From Juglans regia (Eukaryota; Streptophyta; Magnoliopsida; Fagales; Juglandaceae): a stretch of 64,000 nt of DNA. The number at the start of each line of letters is the position of its first letter. Positions within the stretch are counted from its first letter, which is position 1. The stretch covers positions 19,644,097 through 19,708,096 of the forward strand of contig NC_049905.1 of NCBI RefSeq assembly GCF_001411555.2, in the 5' to 3' direction. The position numbers and the translations under genes are program-made. The notes beneath the pieces were generated by a model. That model ran no database searches. It saw nothing but the letters and a program-made list of their open reading frames with translations, and was not told where the DNA came from. Below, one piece after another: positions 10,001-20,968 of the stretch.

Positions 10001-13000
10001 GACGGCGGTTCTTGCCTTTCTATGAATATCATATTCTGGGAATTTCTTGATTTGACAATTTTGGGCCATATGACACGTTTAATAGAACTTTGTCAGCATT
10101 TCTGAAAAGTTTTATTTTTTATTTTTTGCAAAATAAGACACATCTGTAGTTCTAATTTCCGCATCATAACATTCCTCATTTGATGATGCCAAGCCTTGAC
10201 TCAGTTCTAAATTTTCAAAAACAATTTGTATGAATTGCTATTTGGTGAGTATATGGATGTTCTACTATCATCCACCTTTAACCTCTCAATATGTTCCACA
10301 GAATGGGAAAAACTGAAGTAAATTGTATCAAATGGTCCTTGAATTCAGGTAGCGTCCATAGTCCCTTAAGGGAAAATTAGGGGAAAATACATTTTGCACC
10401 TCCAAACCACAACTGCTTTTTAAATTTGTACCCTAAACTACCAAAGCTTGTAATTGGCACTCTAAAGTACCGGATTTTGCCAATTTACTTTCGGTTAAAA
10501 TCTAATTGTTAAGATCGTGGTAAAAATGATAATGTGGTACAGACTTAAAAAAAAAAATTGATAAAAGTGGTAAAATCTCCGTGTAGGGAAACTTCCGAGG
10601 GTGCGGTGCACGGGACCGGGGTTTACTCTACAGGGGTGGGTCCGAAGGACCTTGCCTTGGAGAGGTTCCCCGATATATAAAAAAAAAAAAAAATGATGGT
10701 GCAAATTGCTAAAATTGAGTAGTTTAGGGTGTCAATTGCCACTTTTGATAGTTGAGATGTGTATTACAAAACCAATGGTAGTTTGGGGTTGCAAAGTGTA
10801 ATTTCCCCTAAATTACTTCTAGAAGGATTACAAAAGTCGAATTTCTCCATTGTGACTATAAACCCGTCCTCATACTTTGAATCAACTCATATACACACGG
10901 ATCTCTTATATTCAAGCTTGTGGCAGTTTATGCAATCCTAGAAATTAATATCACCAGCCATTTATTTTGGTGATGACTTTATATTTTTTCAATCACCCCA
11001 TTTAAGAGACTCAGTGTACTCTGCCTTTTAATTCACAATGTAGCCACTAAATTCCCAAGTGATGGCTAGGCACTAACCTAATAATTTGCGGATATGTGTT
11101 AAAGTTTATCTTTTGTAACTGATAACCATTAGCAACAAAATTGCTGGAGAGGAATTGAGTACACAAAAACTGTAACATTGTGCCGCTTCAAAATTCTGTA
11201 TGTGACTTATATAAAAAAAGGTTCACGTCTTGATGATAGTTTCACAGTTATAGTTACACCCTACCTTTATTCTACTAATAATCAGGGTATTTTTGTAGAA
11301 TATAGGTCATGCCAGTGAAACTCAACCTCCGTCCTCTCTTAGAGCTTTTCTGTCTTTCTTTACTTTTTTCTCTTCTATCTATTTTGCTGGTGGTTATGGA
11401 TTTTCCAACATATGCAGAGGTGGGCCATTATTAGGAAGCGACGTGGCAACTTGAATGTTGGAATCAACTCCACTAGCTCACAACTTTCTGAGGCACGGCG
11501 TGCAGCTCATCATGCAATGTCACTAGCCCTCGATATGCCAGTTAAAAATTTTACAGCAGCTCGCCCTGGTAATCCTTCTTTCATTTTATTCTATTTTCAT
11601 TTTATTGAAGTTGTTGACAAACAATTTGTCAACTAAAAAGAAAAGAGAGAATTGTCTCCTATTTGTATTTTCTCTCCTTACACTTTTTTTTTTTTTTTTT
11701 TTTCGTAAGTTGGCTTGCGATGATGTTTATGGGCATTTGATTGTGTTTCTTGCGCGTATGGGAAGGAAAGTGGGTATTTTGAATGCTGTTATTATCGAAC
11801 TTAAGGCATTTGAAGTAGTAAGAGATGGACGTTGGGTGCACATTACTGAAAGAGGGGTGGAAGTTCATGAAAAATCTTCGCTTGGAGTTAGCTGCGGCAC
11901 GCTGGTTCACCAAAGCGTTGGAGGATTGCCTAGAGGTGGGGAGAAGGGAGTTTTATACAACCCATTGGGAAGGAGACGGGCTTCATAGCACAAAGGTGCT
12001 CTAACTCCCAAGGTGTGTTCATGGCTTTGGTGGAATACAAACAGGGTGGTCGCCGAAACTGTATATTCATTCCTGAAGACAGAAATGGTAGGGGATGGAG
12101 AAAACTAGTGGAGGTTTTGAGGGAGGCTGGCAGAGAAGGCCGTTTTGTTGGGTCAGCACCACCAGCAACGACGACAGCTCCATATCAACCTTCTGCTCGG
12201 TCGTACATGAAGGCTCTGCAGAAACCAAGGTTATTGGACTGTGCTTGAGGACCTGCTAGGCTGGGTGCTAGCTCTGACTTGCAAGGTGGTGTTGCCATCT
12301 CTGCAGGGGCTCAAAGTTGTGGGATGGTGGCAGGGGAGCTGTTGGCCTTAATAAGGAAAACATGCGCATGTGTTGGTGTATTTGGAGGGAGAGAAATGCT
12401 GGAAGTTTCGAAAATCAAGAGAGAACAATGGATTAGCTAAAACTTATCTTTTTTAAGTCAATTGTTCTTATGGATGGGGCCATAGTTTATGACAGACTTA
12501 GTGTCCATGATATTCTTTCTATTGTAACCTCTAGCTAGGTGATCTTCATGTATACTTCCTGTGTACCTGTTCTTTGCCTTTTTCTATGAATATAATATTT
12601 TTTATTACCTATAAAAAAATAAGGAAAACATGCTTTGAGCCCTATCAGAAATGCAAACTCAAATATATGAGTTGCAGAGAAATATTCAAGGGATGATATA
12701 GTGTGTTGAGGAGGATAAGGGGTTGGGGATGGGCTTGGGTCAAGGGGATGGACTCAGCAAAGGGAATTATATGGGAACCTTGGGCCAGGGCCTTTCTAAA
12801 GGGCTGAGTAAGTCTGAACCAAGGGAGGTAAGTCTGAAGGGCAAAAATATAGTGAGTGGGCCGAGCCTGGTGAAAAGCCCGAAACGGGTGTGAAAGGCTA
12901 AGCCTCGAGCTGAACGTTTCGGGTGTTTCGGTGTATCAGGAGGCTTGGGTGAGTCTAGCATGACGGTGCCACTACTTGTTCCTACGGTCTCGGAGGTTAT

Positions 13001-16000
13001 AGAAACTTTCGCTGGTAATTGACGGCTCACCTGGTGATGCGTTGGTAACATTGTTGTCGCCGAAGGTGGAAGAGGACGAAATGGTGGATTGCGACGCCGA
13101 AATTGTAGTGGTGAGTGAAGTAGCTTTTAATCCGTTCATGTCTTTGGCTCCTCTGGTTAATGAAGTGCATTTGTTGGACCTAGTTCCTCTGTTATTAAAA
13201 CCTCTTCATCCAGTTGATTTTCTGCATCCCGAGATGTACAATAGCTCTGTTTCAGTGTCTAGAATTACAGCAGGTGTTTTCTTCTAGAGGGGATGTGGTT
13301 GAGCCCAATTTACAGTTGGAATTATATGAGGGGGAAATCTTTGATGAGGATGTGGGTAGCCCGACTCCTATTATGTACCTGCCCGTCTCATGCTCCAACC
13401 AAAAATACCTCAAATTGGGATTTAAAAAAGGTTGAAAATTTACAGGCATGTATGGGGATATCTTGTGAAGGGTTTGAGGAGCAGTTTAAGGCTCTTCTTG
13501 TTGCTATTGACGCAGGAAGATCTACGGCTTTAAAGTCTGTAGCAAAAAAGGATAGGGAGTTGAAACGTTTAAAATGCTCCATTAATTACAATAATAAGGA
13601 GGGAAGTGTGGGGAGAGACAAGTTGAAAGGGAGTGGATCTTGGTCATCAAATGAAGACTAAAATCCTCTTTTGGAATGTAAGGAGGATTAATGATGTCAA
13701 CAAGCGTCTCCGTATTAGATCCCTCCTCCGTAGCTGGAAAATTGATATTGTATATCTTCAAGAAACCAAATTGAGTTTTATTGATAGAAGCACCATTTGT
13801 AGTTTGTGGGGTTGTTCTTTTGTGGGTTGGAGTTATCTTGCTTCTTTGGGTGCTTCAGGAGTTGTGTTGTTGATGTGGGATAAGAGGGTGGTGGAGTTAG
13901 TAGAGGAATGCATTGAGAATTATTCTGTGGCTGGTTCTTTTAAAAATATTGAGGATGGGTGGCAATGGGCTTTTGCGGGTGTGTATGGGCCTAATGTGGA
14001 TAGGGAGAGAAGGTTTTTGTGGGAGGAGTTGGCGGATTTGTTTTAGTTGTGGGATTTGCCTTGGTGTTTGTGTGGGGATTTTATTATTGTTCCGTTTCCT
14101 AGTGGAAGGGCGGGTGCATCTACTTTATCTGTGGCTATGGAAGAGTTTTTGGAGCTGATTTTTTATCTGAATCTTGTGGATCTTCCATTGGTATGGGGGT
14201 TTATACTTGGTCTAACAGTAGAGGGGGGTCATGGTTGGATAGATTTCTAGTCTCTTCTTCTTGGGAGACTCATTATCCGGATTTATGTTAGAAGAGGTTG
14301 TCCCGTGTTTGTTCTGATCATTATCCCATTTTGCTTGATTGCGGTGGCTTACTTGGGGGTAGGCGTTATTTTAAATTTGAGAATATGTGGCTTGTAGTTG
14401 ATGGATTAGTGGAGAAGGTTAGGAATTGGTTGGCCTCTTACTCCTTTTCTGGAACTCCTAGTTTTATTTTGGCAAGTAAACTCAAAGCTCTAAAGTTTGA
14501 CTTAAAGAAGTGCAATATTGAAGTTCAGAAAAATCTGCTTTAGGATGAGTTGCAAGCTTTGGAGGAGGGGGAGGAAAATGAGGAGTCATTGTCAAGGAAG
14601 AATGAGGTGGTGACTGAAATTAAGAACGTTTTGTTGACTGAAGAAATTTCTTGGAGGCAAAAATAAAGGGTGTTTTGGTTGAAAGAGGGGGATAGTTGCA
14701 CTAATTTCACAAGATGGCTAATTCACATAGGCGCAATAACGCCATTTAGGCACTTCATTCCGGTACCAATGTGTAGCACTCTCCTGATGAGATTCAAGAT
14801 CACATTGTGCAATATTATGAAGATCTTCTAAAGGAGACAGAGGAGTGGCGTCCTAAGTTGGATGGTCTGAATTTTGACCAGCTCGATTTCTGTGCAGCCA
14901 GCTGGTTGGAGAGGCCTTTTGAAGAAAATGAGATGTATCGGGTGGTGAGTGGAATGTGTAAAGATAAAGCTCCAGGCCTGGATGGCTTTTCCATGGCTTT
15001 TTTTCCAAGAGTGTTTGAGACAAAGGGATCCATTATCCCCTTTCCTTTTTGTTTTAGTGATGGAAGCATTGAGTCATATGGTGGAGGCTGCTGTAGGGGG
15101 GTCTCTCTCAGGTTTTTTGGTGGGTAATATTAGCAATGGTACTATTTCAATCTCTCATTTATTATTAGGGATGATATTTTAATTTTTTGTGATGTTGACA
15201 GTGGACAAATTCAAGCTTTAAGGGTTGTTTTATTGTGCTTTGAAGCTGTCTCGGGCCTTAAAGTGAATTTGGGCAAATCAGAATTGATACCAATGGGAGA
15301 TGTGAGGAATACTAACCATTTAGCGGATTTGTTGGGCTGCAAAATTGCTTCTCTTCCAATGAAATATCTTGGGCTTCGGTGTGGGGTGTCGTTCAAAGTA
15401 AAGAATATATGGGATGGTGTTGTAGAAAAGGTTGAGAAAAAATTGTCAGGTTAGAAGCGTTTATATTTATCAAAAGGGGGAAGACTGACCCTCATTAAAA
15501 GCACCCTCTACAATCTTCCCACTTATTATCTTTCCTTATTCCCATTACCGGTTGGTGTGGCTAATCGGATTGAGAAGTTGTTTAGAGCATTTTTATGGGG
15601 TGGCATGGGAGAGGAGAATAAATTCCACCTTATGAGTTGGCATAGGGTGTGTTGCCGGATTGTGAATGGAGGTCTGGGGGTGCGAAGCTTGAGTAATTTT
15701 ATAAGGCACTGTTCGGGAAGTGGCTATGGATGTATCAAATGGAAGGGGACTCATTGTGGAGAGAGGTCATTGATCGAAAGTATGGAGGTAATTGGGGGGG
15801 AGGGATAGTGCTCTAAGGAGGGTAGGGAATCTTATGGTGTGTGCTTATGGAAATATGTTCGAAAGGAGTGAGACAGTTTTGTAAAAGATATTAAGTTTGA
15901 GGTTGGAGAGGGTGCAAGAATTCGTTTTTGGCTTGATGAATGGTGTGGTGAGAGAGCTCTTCATTCTATTTTCTTGGTTGTTTTCAGCTTGGTTGGAAAT

Positions 16001-19000
16001 CAGCAGGCTGCTGTTTCAAAGAAGTTGTGTCATGCTAATGGGACTGTGAATTGGAATGTTACTTTCATCAGAAACGTACAGGATTGGGAACTTAATGAGG
16101 TTGCAGATTTTTTCAGTTTCTTGTATTCTCTGAACATTGGATGAAATGAGAGGGATCAAATTTTGTGGAAACACAAGGGGAGTAAAAATATTTCTGTTAA
16201 ATCTTATTATAATGTCTGGTCAACAGCAATTCTCTTTTTTGTGGAAAAGTATTTAGAGAGCATTTGTGCCGTCTAAAGTTTTTTTTTTTTAACTTGGACA
16301 GCCGCACTTGTGAAGATTTTGACGACTGACAATTTGAGGAAATGTGGCATGGTTGTTATGGAGTGGTGCTTCATGTTTAAGAAAAATGGTGAATCGATTG
16401 ATCATTTACTCTTACATTGTGAGGTGGCTAGGGAGTTATGGGTTGGGGGGTTGGGGTTCTTAGTAGTGCTGGGTTGAGTTGGGTTATGTCAATGAGAGTG
16501 GTGGATCTACTAGCATGTTGGAATAGGCGACACAAAAGCTCTTAGTTGGCAGCGGCATGGAGGATGATTCCTTTGTGTATTATGTGATGTTTATGGCTAG
16601 AAAGGAATGAGCGATGCTTCAACGACAAGGAGTGAACTGTTGAGGATATCTGGAAATTGTTTGTCTTCTTTGCTTCAGTGGTTCTCGGCTATTGTCCTTA
16701 AGGGAGGAAATGCTCATGAGTTTTGTTTTCTTTTCAAGTTTATAGAATGTAATTAGGTGATTCTTTTGTATACTTCCTGTGTACATGAATTTCGCCTAGT
16801 TTCATTAAATAAAGTTTTCTTATTTATCAAAAAGAAAAAAAAAACAATTTGTCAAATATTCTAGTACTGCTTATTTATGCCTGTCAAACATTCTAGTATC
16901 TTCAATCTTGGCCTGCCTTCGGTGACCTTTTTCAAAGGCCAAGGAGTTATTTGAGAAAATTGAATATTGACTTGCTAACTGGAACAAGATATATTTATCC
17001 AAAGGTTATAGGATAGGTGAAGGAATCAAATTTCACTTCATATATTGGGCAGGGCACAATTATGTACTCTGATTTTTTTGTTTATACGTAACAAGTAAAT
17101 TATATTGATATGAAAGAAATAGGCATAGTCTATGTACACAGGAAGTATACAAAAGAACACCTAAATACATTCTAGACTAAAGACAAAAAATCATGAACAT
17201 TGTTTCCATCAAGTACAATGGCTAAAAACCAAAGCATTAGAGTGTGCATAAAAAAATTCTGAAGCTCCGCCGTTGTGCTCTTCAAAGCATCGCTCATTTC
17301 TTTCCGACCATATACACTACATGATACACAATGGAATCATTTTCCACACTGTCACCACTTGAGGACAGCCTTGAATTTCCTTCCAACGGGCCAATAAATC
17401 CACCACTCTCAATGGCATCACCCAAGGAACATCTACTCTTCTAAAGATCTCATTCCATAGCCCCCCTTGTCACCTCGCAATGCAAAAGTAAGTGGTCCAC
17501 GGATTCTCCATGCTTTTTACACAAATAGCACCAATTCATCACGTTGAGACCCCGCTTTCTTAAGTTGTCTGTGGCCAAAATCTTCCCAAAAGCAGCAGTC
17601 CATACAAAAAAAGCTACCTTAGAGGGCACACAAGACCTCCAGATCTGCTTCCAAGGGAATGAAACATGGTCTTGTGCTGTCAACATCTTGTAGTATTCCC
17701 TGACTGTACACTTTTTGCTACCATTGGCCCTCCACTGGATCTTATCCTCCTATGACGTACTGTTCCCCAGGGAGTATAACAACCTGAAAAATTCTGATAC
17801 AATGTGCAGTTCCCAATCATGAATGTCCCTATTGAAAAGAACATTCCATTGGTAAGAACCGTGGGAAGAGACCCGCATATCTACCATTGAAGCCTCGCGA
17901 TTAGCTGCAATACGATATATAGTGCTGGAAAAGACCTGTGAAGAGCTCAATCTCCGCACCAAACATCATGCCAAAATCTGACTCGTAACCCCCCTCCGAC
18001 CACAAAACGGATTTGATCCTCGAAGCTTTGCCATTCCCTCCGAATAAATTTCTATAAACCCACACCGGTTGTAGAGTGAGAGAGTGGCTTTGGCACTATA
18101 AGAATGAGAGATAGGCTTCATGAACATCAGTTGTAGAATCTAAATATGGATGTCCATTTGGTGGGTGGTGTTCTAATGAGTCCAAGAGGTCCAAGGTTCA
18201 ACACCTCATGGGTGCAAACAATCCTTTGGAGCCACACCTCCTGGTGAAAAACCAGCGATTTAACCAGTTCCGTATAGAGAAACTTCCGAGGGTGTGGTGC
18301 ACGGGACCGAGGTTTACTTTGCAGGGATGGGTCCGAAGGCCCCTGCCTTGGAGAGGTTCCTCGACAAAAAAATAATAATAATAATTTCTAACTATTGTAG
18401 ATGTGAAATAAGAGACGTAGTCAGGATTAGATTCTGGCACAATGTGTACAGTGTGTTCCGTGTTGCTTGTGTCAAAAATGCTTTTGCAGTAGATGGTTAG
18501 GAAATATGCAATGAACTTCGTCAATGGAATGCAAGCTTTATCATAGTGGTTTATGATCGGGAAATAGAGCCTTTTACAATATTCTTAATTTATCATATTC
18601 CAATAGTTGGAGAAGAAAAGGATGTGAAGACAAGCTCCTGTGGGCCCTTTCTAAGAAATGGATGTTTGATGTCAGCTCTTTTTCTAATATCCTTATTCCA
18701 TATAATAACAATCAATTTCCTTTCCTTGGAGGAGTACCTGGCAGACTAAGTTCCCCCAAGAGCTGAGTTTTTTTCTTTGACAGTTTCACTAGGGAAGATT
18801 TTCACCATGGATAATCCAAGAAAAGAAATTTTGCTATGATTGGTTCTTGTTGTATATGTAAGAGGAGTGGGGCGCTTGTGGATACTTCTACTCCATTGTG
18901 AAAAGGCTGGTGCTTTGTAGAGTTTTTCCTTGGCTGGGTTGGATTAGCTTGGGTCATGTTTAGAAGGGTAGTGGACCTCTTTGACTCTTGGAAAGGATTA

Positions 19001-20968
19001 GGTGGTTGCCACGGATTCTAAGTGTAGAAATGGTACCTACTTGCCTCATATGGTGTATCTAAAAGAAAAGATATTATAGAAATTCTGAGGATCATGACGA
19101 TGGAGCAGCTCATTGGCTTATCCCTCCATGATTTTCTTGTATCTTTTTCTAATTCATAGGTGACTATCACTATGAATATGTTACCCTCGATGACTATTTT
19201 TTTTTCTAATTCATAGGTGACTTCAATGGACATAGTTGGGTAATATGGATTTGGCGTTGGTGCCTTGTGTAAAGGAATGCCTAGAGTCGGGAGTGCAGTT
19301 GGATACTGTGTTTGGGGATGTGGCTCCCCTGGTCTCTCTTCCTCCAATAGTGGATTGGATTCTGCCTAAAGTTAACGATATTCAGCAATTCATGGAAATT
19401 TCACATGGAGGATGTGAAGACCAATTTAAAGAACTAATTACTGCGATCGAGGCAAGCCATGCGTTTGAAACAAAATCAAGTTTTAAGAAAAACATGGAGT
19501 TACAACGTCTTTTTTCGGCAATCAACTAGAGGGAAGTCTAAAGGAGGGAGGGCATTGTGAAGACGAGAAACAAGGGGTTGGGGTGGGGTTTTTGGGTAAG
19601 GGTTTTAGTTCTACAGGAAGCAAGGGGTTGGGGTCGGGCTTGGTGTATTTTGGGTTGTTTTTCATGGGCTTTTTGGGTTATTAGGGGTTTTCTATTATGG
19701 GCAAGGTGTTCTTGTATACATTAAGTGTAATTGGTTACTCATTTTGATATATATATATATATAAAATATTTTTACTTATAAAAAAAAAAACGTAGTTGGG
19801 TAAAACTGGATATGATTTTGTCTAGGCAACCAGATAATTCCTGTGAAGACACTATAAATGATGCATGGTTCGTAAAACATTAAGGTAGTGGTTTTAATTT
19901 ATATAAACTGATTGCTTAGATGTTTTGGTTTCCAATGTTATCAATGCAATTAGTTTTTAGTGGTTATTTGTTTCGATCTCTCTTTGAATGGGGGGAATAG
20001 CTGGCACAAACATGATCAGTTACTCCATGCTTCCAACTACAACTGCAGAAGCTGCTGAGGTTGGCAGCATTATACAAGCCAAAGACAAGTCCCATCAAGG
20101 CTCTGTTCCTACAAAAACATCTCCAATGGGATCATTGGGTTCCACAGAAAAATCTCAAGTATCCTCGAAGAAACCTTCAGCATCTACCATTGGTTCTGAT
20201 TCTGTTTTAAGAGCAACTGCAGTTGCTGCTGGTGCTCGCATTGCTTCTCCATCAGATGTTGCATCGTTTATCAAGGCTACTCAGACAAAGAATGCTGTCC
20301 ATATCAAACCTGCAAGTGGTTATTCAACCAAACCATCCATGCCTGGTGGTGTGTCAACTCTCTCAGAGACTCAAACTAATCTACTTCATGTTTGTCCTGG
20401 CCCCGAAGCCACACATCCTGGTTCGGTAAAAGCTGCCTCGCCAACAATTCAGCGTACTCTATCTGCCACATCATTGAATAGGTCATCGGAGCAAAGTAAT
20501 GCTGTTTTATCTACTTTGCCCCCTGAACATTTGCCAAAGCTAGAGGTTAAGGCTGTAGATGAGATCAAAATCAAAGATGGAGCATGTGTCTCAAGAAATG
20601 CACAAACTGAGCAAATTCAAGAGAATAAAGAATCCTCCCCAGATTTGAAACCAGAGTTCGAAAAAGAAATGACTGATGTCGAGAATTCTAGGAGTTCTTT
20701 GAACATGAAGACAGCTGAAAGTTATCACAAAGCTGTCAGTGACATCCAGGCGGAAGTTAGACAAAGCACAGATGATAAAGAGCTTATGACTTCACCAGTT
20801 AGAGGTGACATTCAATCTTCAGTTAAGGAGAACTGTGAGAATCAGGGCACAGATGAGAAACTGGCGGATTTGCCAAGCATTATAGCAGATAGATGCGGTG
20901 AAAAGCTGGTGGTTTTAAGAAAAAATGAGGGTGGTAATGAGATTGAAGAGGAGAAGAAGGTTAAGTAA
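7089..20968 (+). CDS. SANT/MYB-domain (homeodomain-like) nuclear protein
   Basis: Six exons join in frame: 7089-7159, 7329-7521, 8293-8379, 9247-9633, 11418-11568 and 20001-20968, with GT-AG introns; 1857 nt, 618 aa, stop TAA. The start is the first ATG of the frame, giving [12 protein letters not shown] with a basic N-terminus. A conserved N-terminal block (about 18-85) includes [21 protein letters not shown]. Residues 205-255 form one SANT/MYB repeat with three spaced tryptophans (PWSETED, GNWANI, QRWAII). The rest is Ser/Thr-rich, probably disordered, and ends in a Glu/Lys tail. From memory it resembles Arabidopsis At1g09710/At1g58220, proteins of unclear function; DNA or chromatin binding is inferred. 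Intron 5 (11569-20000, 8432 bp) is almost wholly LINE debris, intron 4 has a MITE with a SINE piece, yet the frame is undamaged. Confidence 0.85.
8228..8246. repeat. (CA)n microsatellite in intron 2 of the SANT gene
   Basis: About ten CA units, followed by TATATA. Confidence 0.9.
10379..10809. mobile_element. MITE with about 38-bp terminal inverted repeats
   Basis: The left end reads AGGGGAAAATACATTTTGCA and the right end, reverse-complemented, AGGGGAAATTACACTTTGCA; the similarity continues into CCAAACYACMA. AAATT flanks both sides. It lies in intron 4 of the SANT gene and has no coding capacity. A SINE 3' piece sits inside it. Superfamily is not certain; Mutator-like is possible. Confidence 0.75.
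10570..10692 (+). mobile_element. SINE 3' fragment inside the MITE
   Basis: From GTAGGGAAACTTCCGAGGGT to an A-run ending near 10692 it matches, with few changes, the 3' half of the element at 18140-18378 (shared GGTGCACGGGACCG and CCTTGCCTTGGAGAGGTTCC-like blocks). The tRNA-related head is missing, so the copy is 5'-truncated. Confidence 0.65.
11701..13661 (+). pseudogene. LINE ORF1 (DUF4283-like nucleic-acid-binding protein), broken
   Basis: Frames after the T-run at 11700 read [20 protein letters not shown], then [12 protein letters not shown] and [20 protein letters not shown] in shifting frames, typical of plant L1 ORF1. After the nested insertion (12366-12617) the frame resumes. The C-terminal part ends with [12 protein letters not shown] and a Lys/Arg-rich tail near 13661. 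The same C-terminal block reappears in the ORF1-only insertion at 19244-19790. Confidence 0.7.
12366..12617 (+). mobile_element. 5'-truncated LINE nested in ORF1 of another LINE
   Basis: A 16-bp duplication AATAAGGAAAACATGC occurs at 12350-12365 and 12618-12633. The 252-bp insert starts in the RNase-H-side coding end (WCIWRERNA) and ends with the family 3' UTR, GTATACTTCCTGTGTAC at 12550-12566 and ACCTATAAAAAA. The duplication is perfect, so this insertion is younger than its host element. Confidence 0.9.
13651..14330 (+). pseudogene. LINE ORF2 endonuclease (EEP/APE-type) domain
   Basis: ATG at 13651 opens with KILFWNVRR, then VYLQETKL with the catalytic Glu, and ends with SDHYPILLD, the SDH motif. 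An in-frame TAG at 14044-14046 and later shifts break it. This domain nicks target DNA at A/T-rich sites in L1 retrotransposition. Confidence 0.8.
14807..15808 (+). pseudogene. LINE reverse transcriptase remains
   Basis: [17 protein letters not shown] marks the N-terminal RT block; then the frame jumps to [12 protein letters not shown] (normally RQGDPLSP). The catalytic FADD block near 15165 is corrupted (HLLLGMIF). Downstream, [24 protein letters not shown] and [10 protein letters not shown] fit the RT thumb. The internal deletion and the damaged Asp pair mean no activity. Confidence 0.8.
15880..16705 (+). pseudogene. LINE ORF2 C-terminal zf-RVT region
   Basis: Frames read [19 protein letters not shown], then [16 protein letters not shown] and [18 protein letters not shown], the cysteine-rich zf-RVT pattern that ends plant L1 ORF2. 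Stops and frame changes are frequent. The stretch is closely related to 42690-43504. Confidence 0.8.
16860..17075 (+). mobile_element. Short LINE fragment (RT region)
   Basis: Around 16965-17065 a frame reads [23 protein letters not shown], matching the GWK--YLSKGGR ... KFHLVSW region of LINE ORF2. No ends are recognisable. Confidence 0.45.
17085..18070 (-). mobile_element. 5'-truncated LINE, minus strand
   Basis: The left side is a 3' end: T-rich start, then GTACACAGGAAGTATAC at 17134-17150, the reverse complement of the family motif. Coding remains at 17450-17686 read [33 protein letters not shown] (zf-RVT). At 17750-17962 they continue into the region before it. No clear duplication was found at the ends. 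Confidence 0.75.
18140..18378 (+). mobile_element. tRNA-derived SINE
   Basis: GGTTCAACACC near 18212 resembles an RNA polymerase III box B, preceded by a tRNA-like head. A conserved body follows (CTTCCGAGGGTGTGGTGCAC, CCTGCCTTGGAGAGGTTCC), and the element ends in A-runs with ATA repeats. A truncated copy lies at 10570-10692. Box A is weak. Confidence 0.6.
18770..19195 (+). mobile_element. LINE 3' coding fragment
   Basis: Scattered frames read [17 protein letters not shown] and [12 protein letters not shown] followed by GPL-LLERI and HWLIP-FSCIF, the order seen at the end of ORF2 in the other LINEs here. Badly decayed. Confidence 0.5.
19244..19790 (+). mobile_element. ORF1-only LINE-derived insertion
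   Basis: CATAGTTGGGTAA at 19231-19243 and CGTAGTTGGGTAA at 19791-19803 flank it (12 of 13 match). The insert starts inside ORF1, keeps a 90-aa open frame at 19257-19529 that aligns with the ORF1 C-terminus at 13440-13660 ([10 protein letters not shown] versus [10 protein letters not shown]), then runs straight into a G/T-rich 3' UTR, GTATACATTAAGTGTAA and an A10 tail. ORF2 is absent. Confidence 0.75.

Larger units (their letters stand above)
11633..16842 (+). mobile_element. L1-type LINE, nearly full span, inside intron 5 of the SANT gene
   Basis: The element is bracketed by an AAACAATTTGTCAA duplication at 11619-11632 and, right after the A-rich tail, at about 16842-16855. In order it carries ORF1 remains (11700-13660), an endonuclease (13651-14330), reverse transcriptase pieces (14807-15800) and the C-terminal zf-RVT region (15880-16705), then a 3' UTR with GTATACTTCCTGTGTAC and a tail ATCAAAAAGAAAAAA. 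About 700 nt of the central RT is missing (DKAPGLDG joins almost directly to RQRDPLSP near 15020). A second LINE piece is nested at 12366-12617. Many stops make it inactive. Its RNase-H-side sequence is very close to the copy at 42680-43643. Confidence 0.88.
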
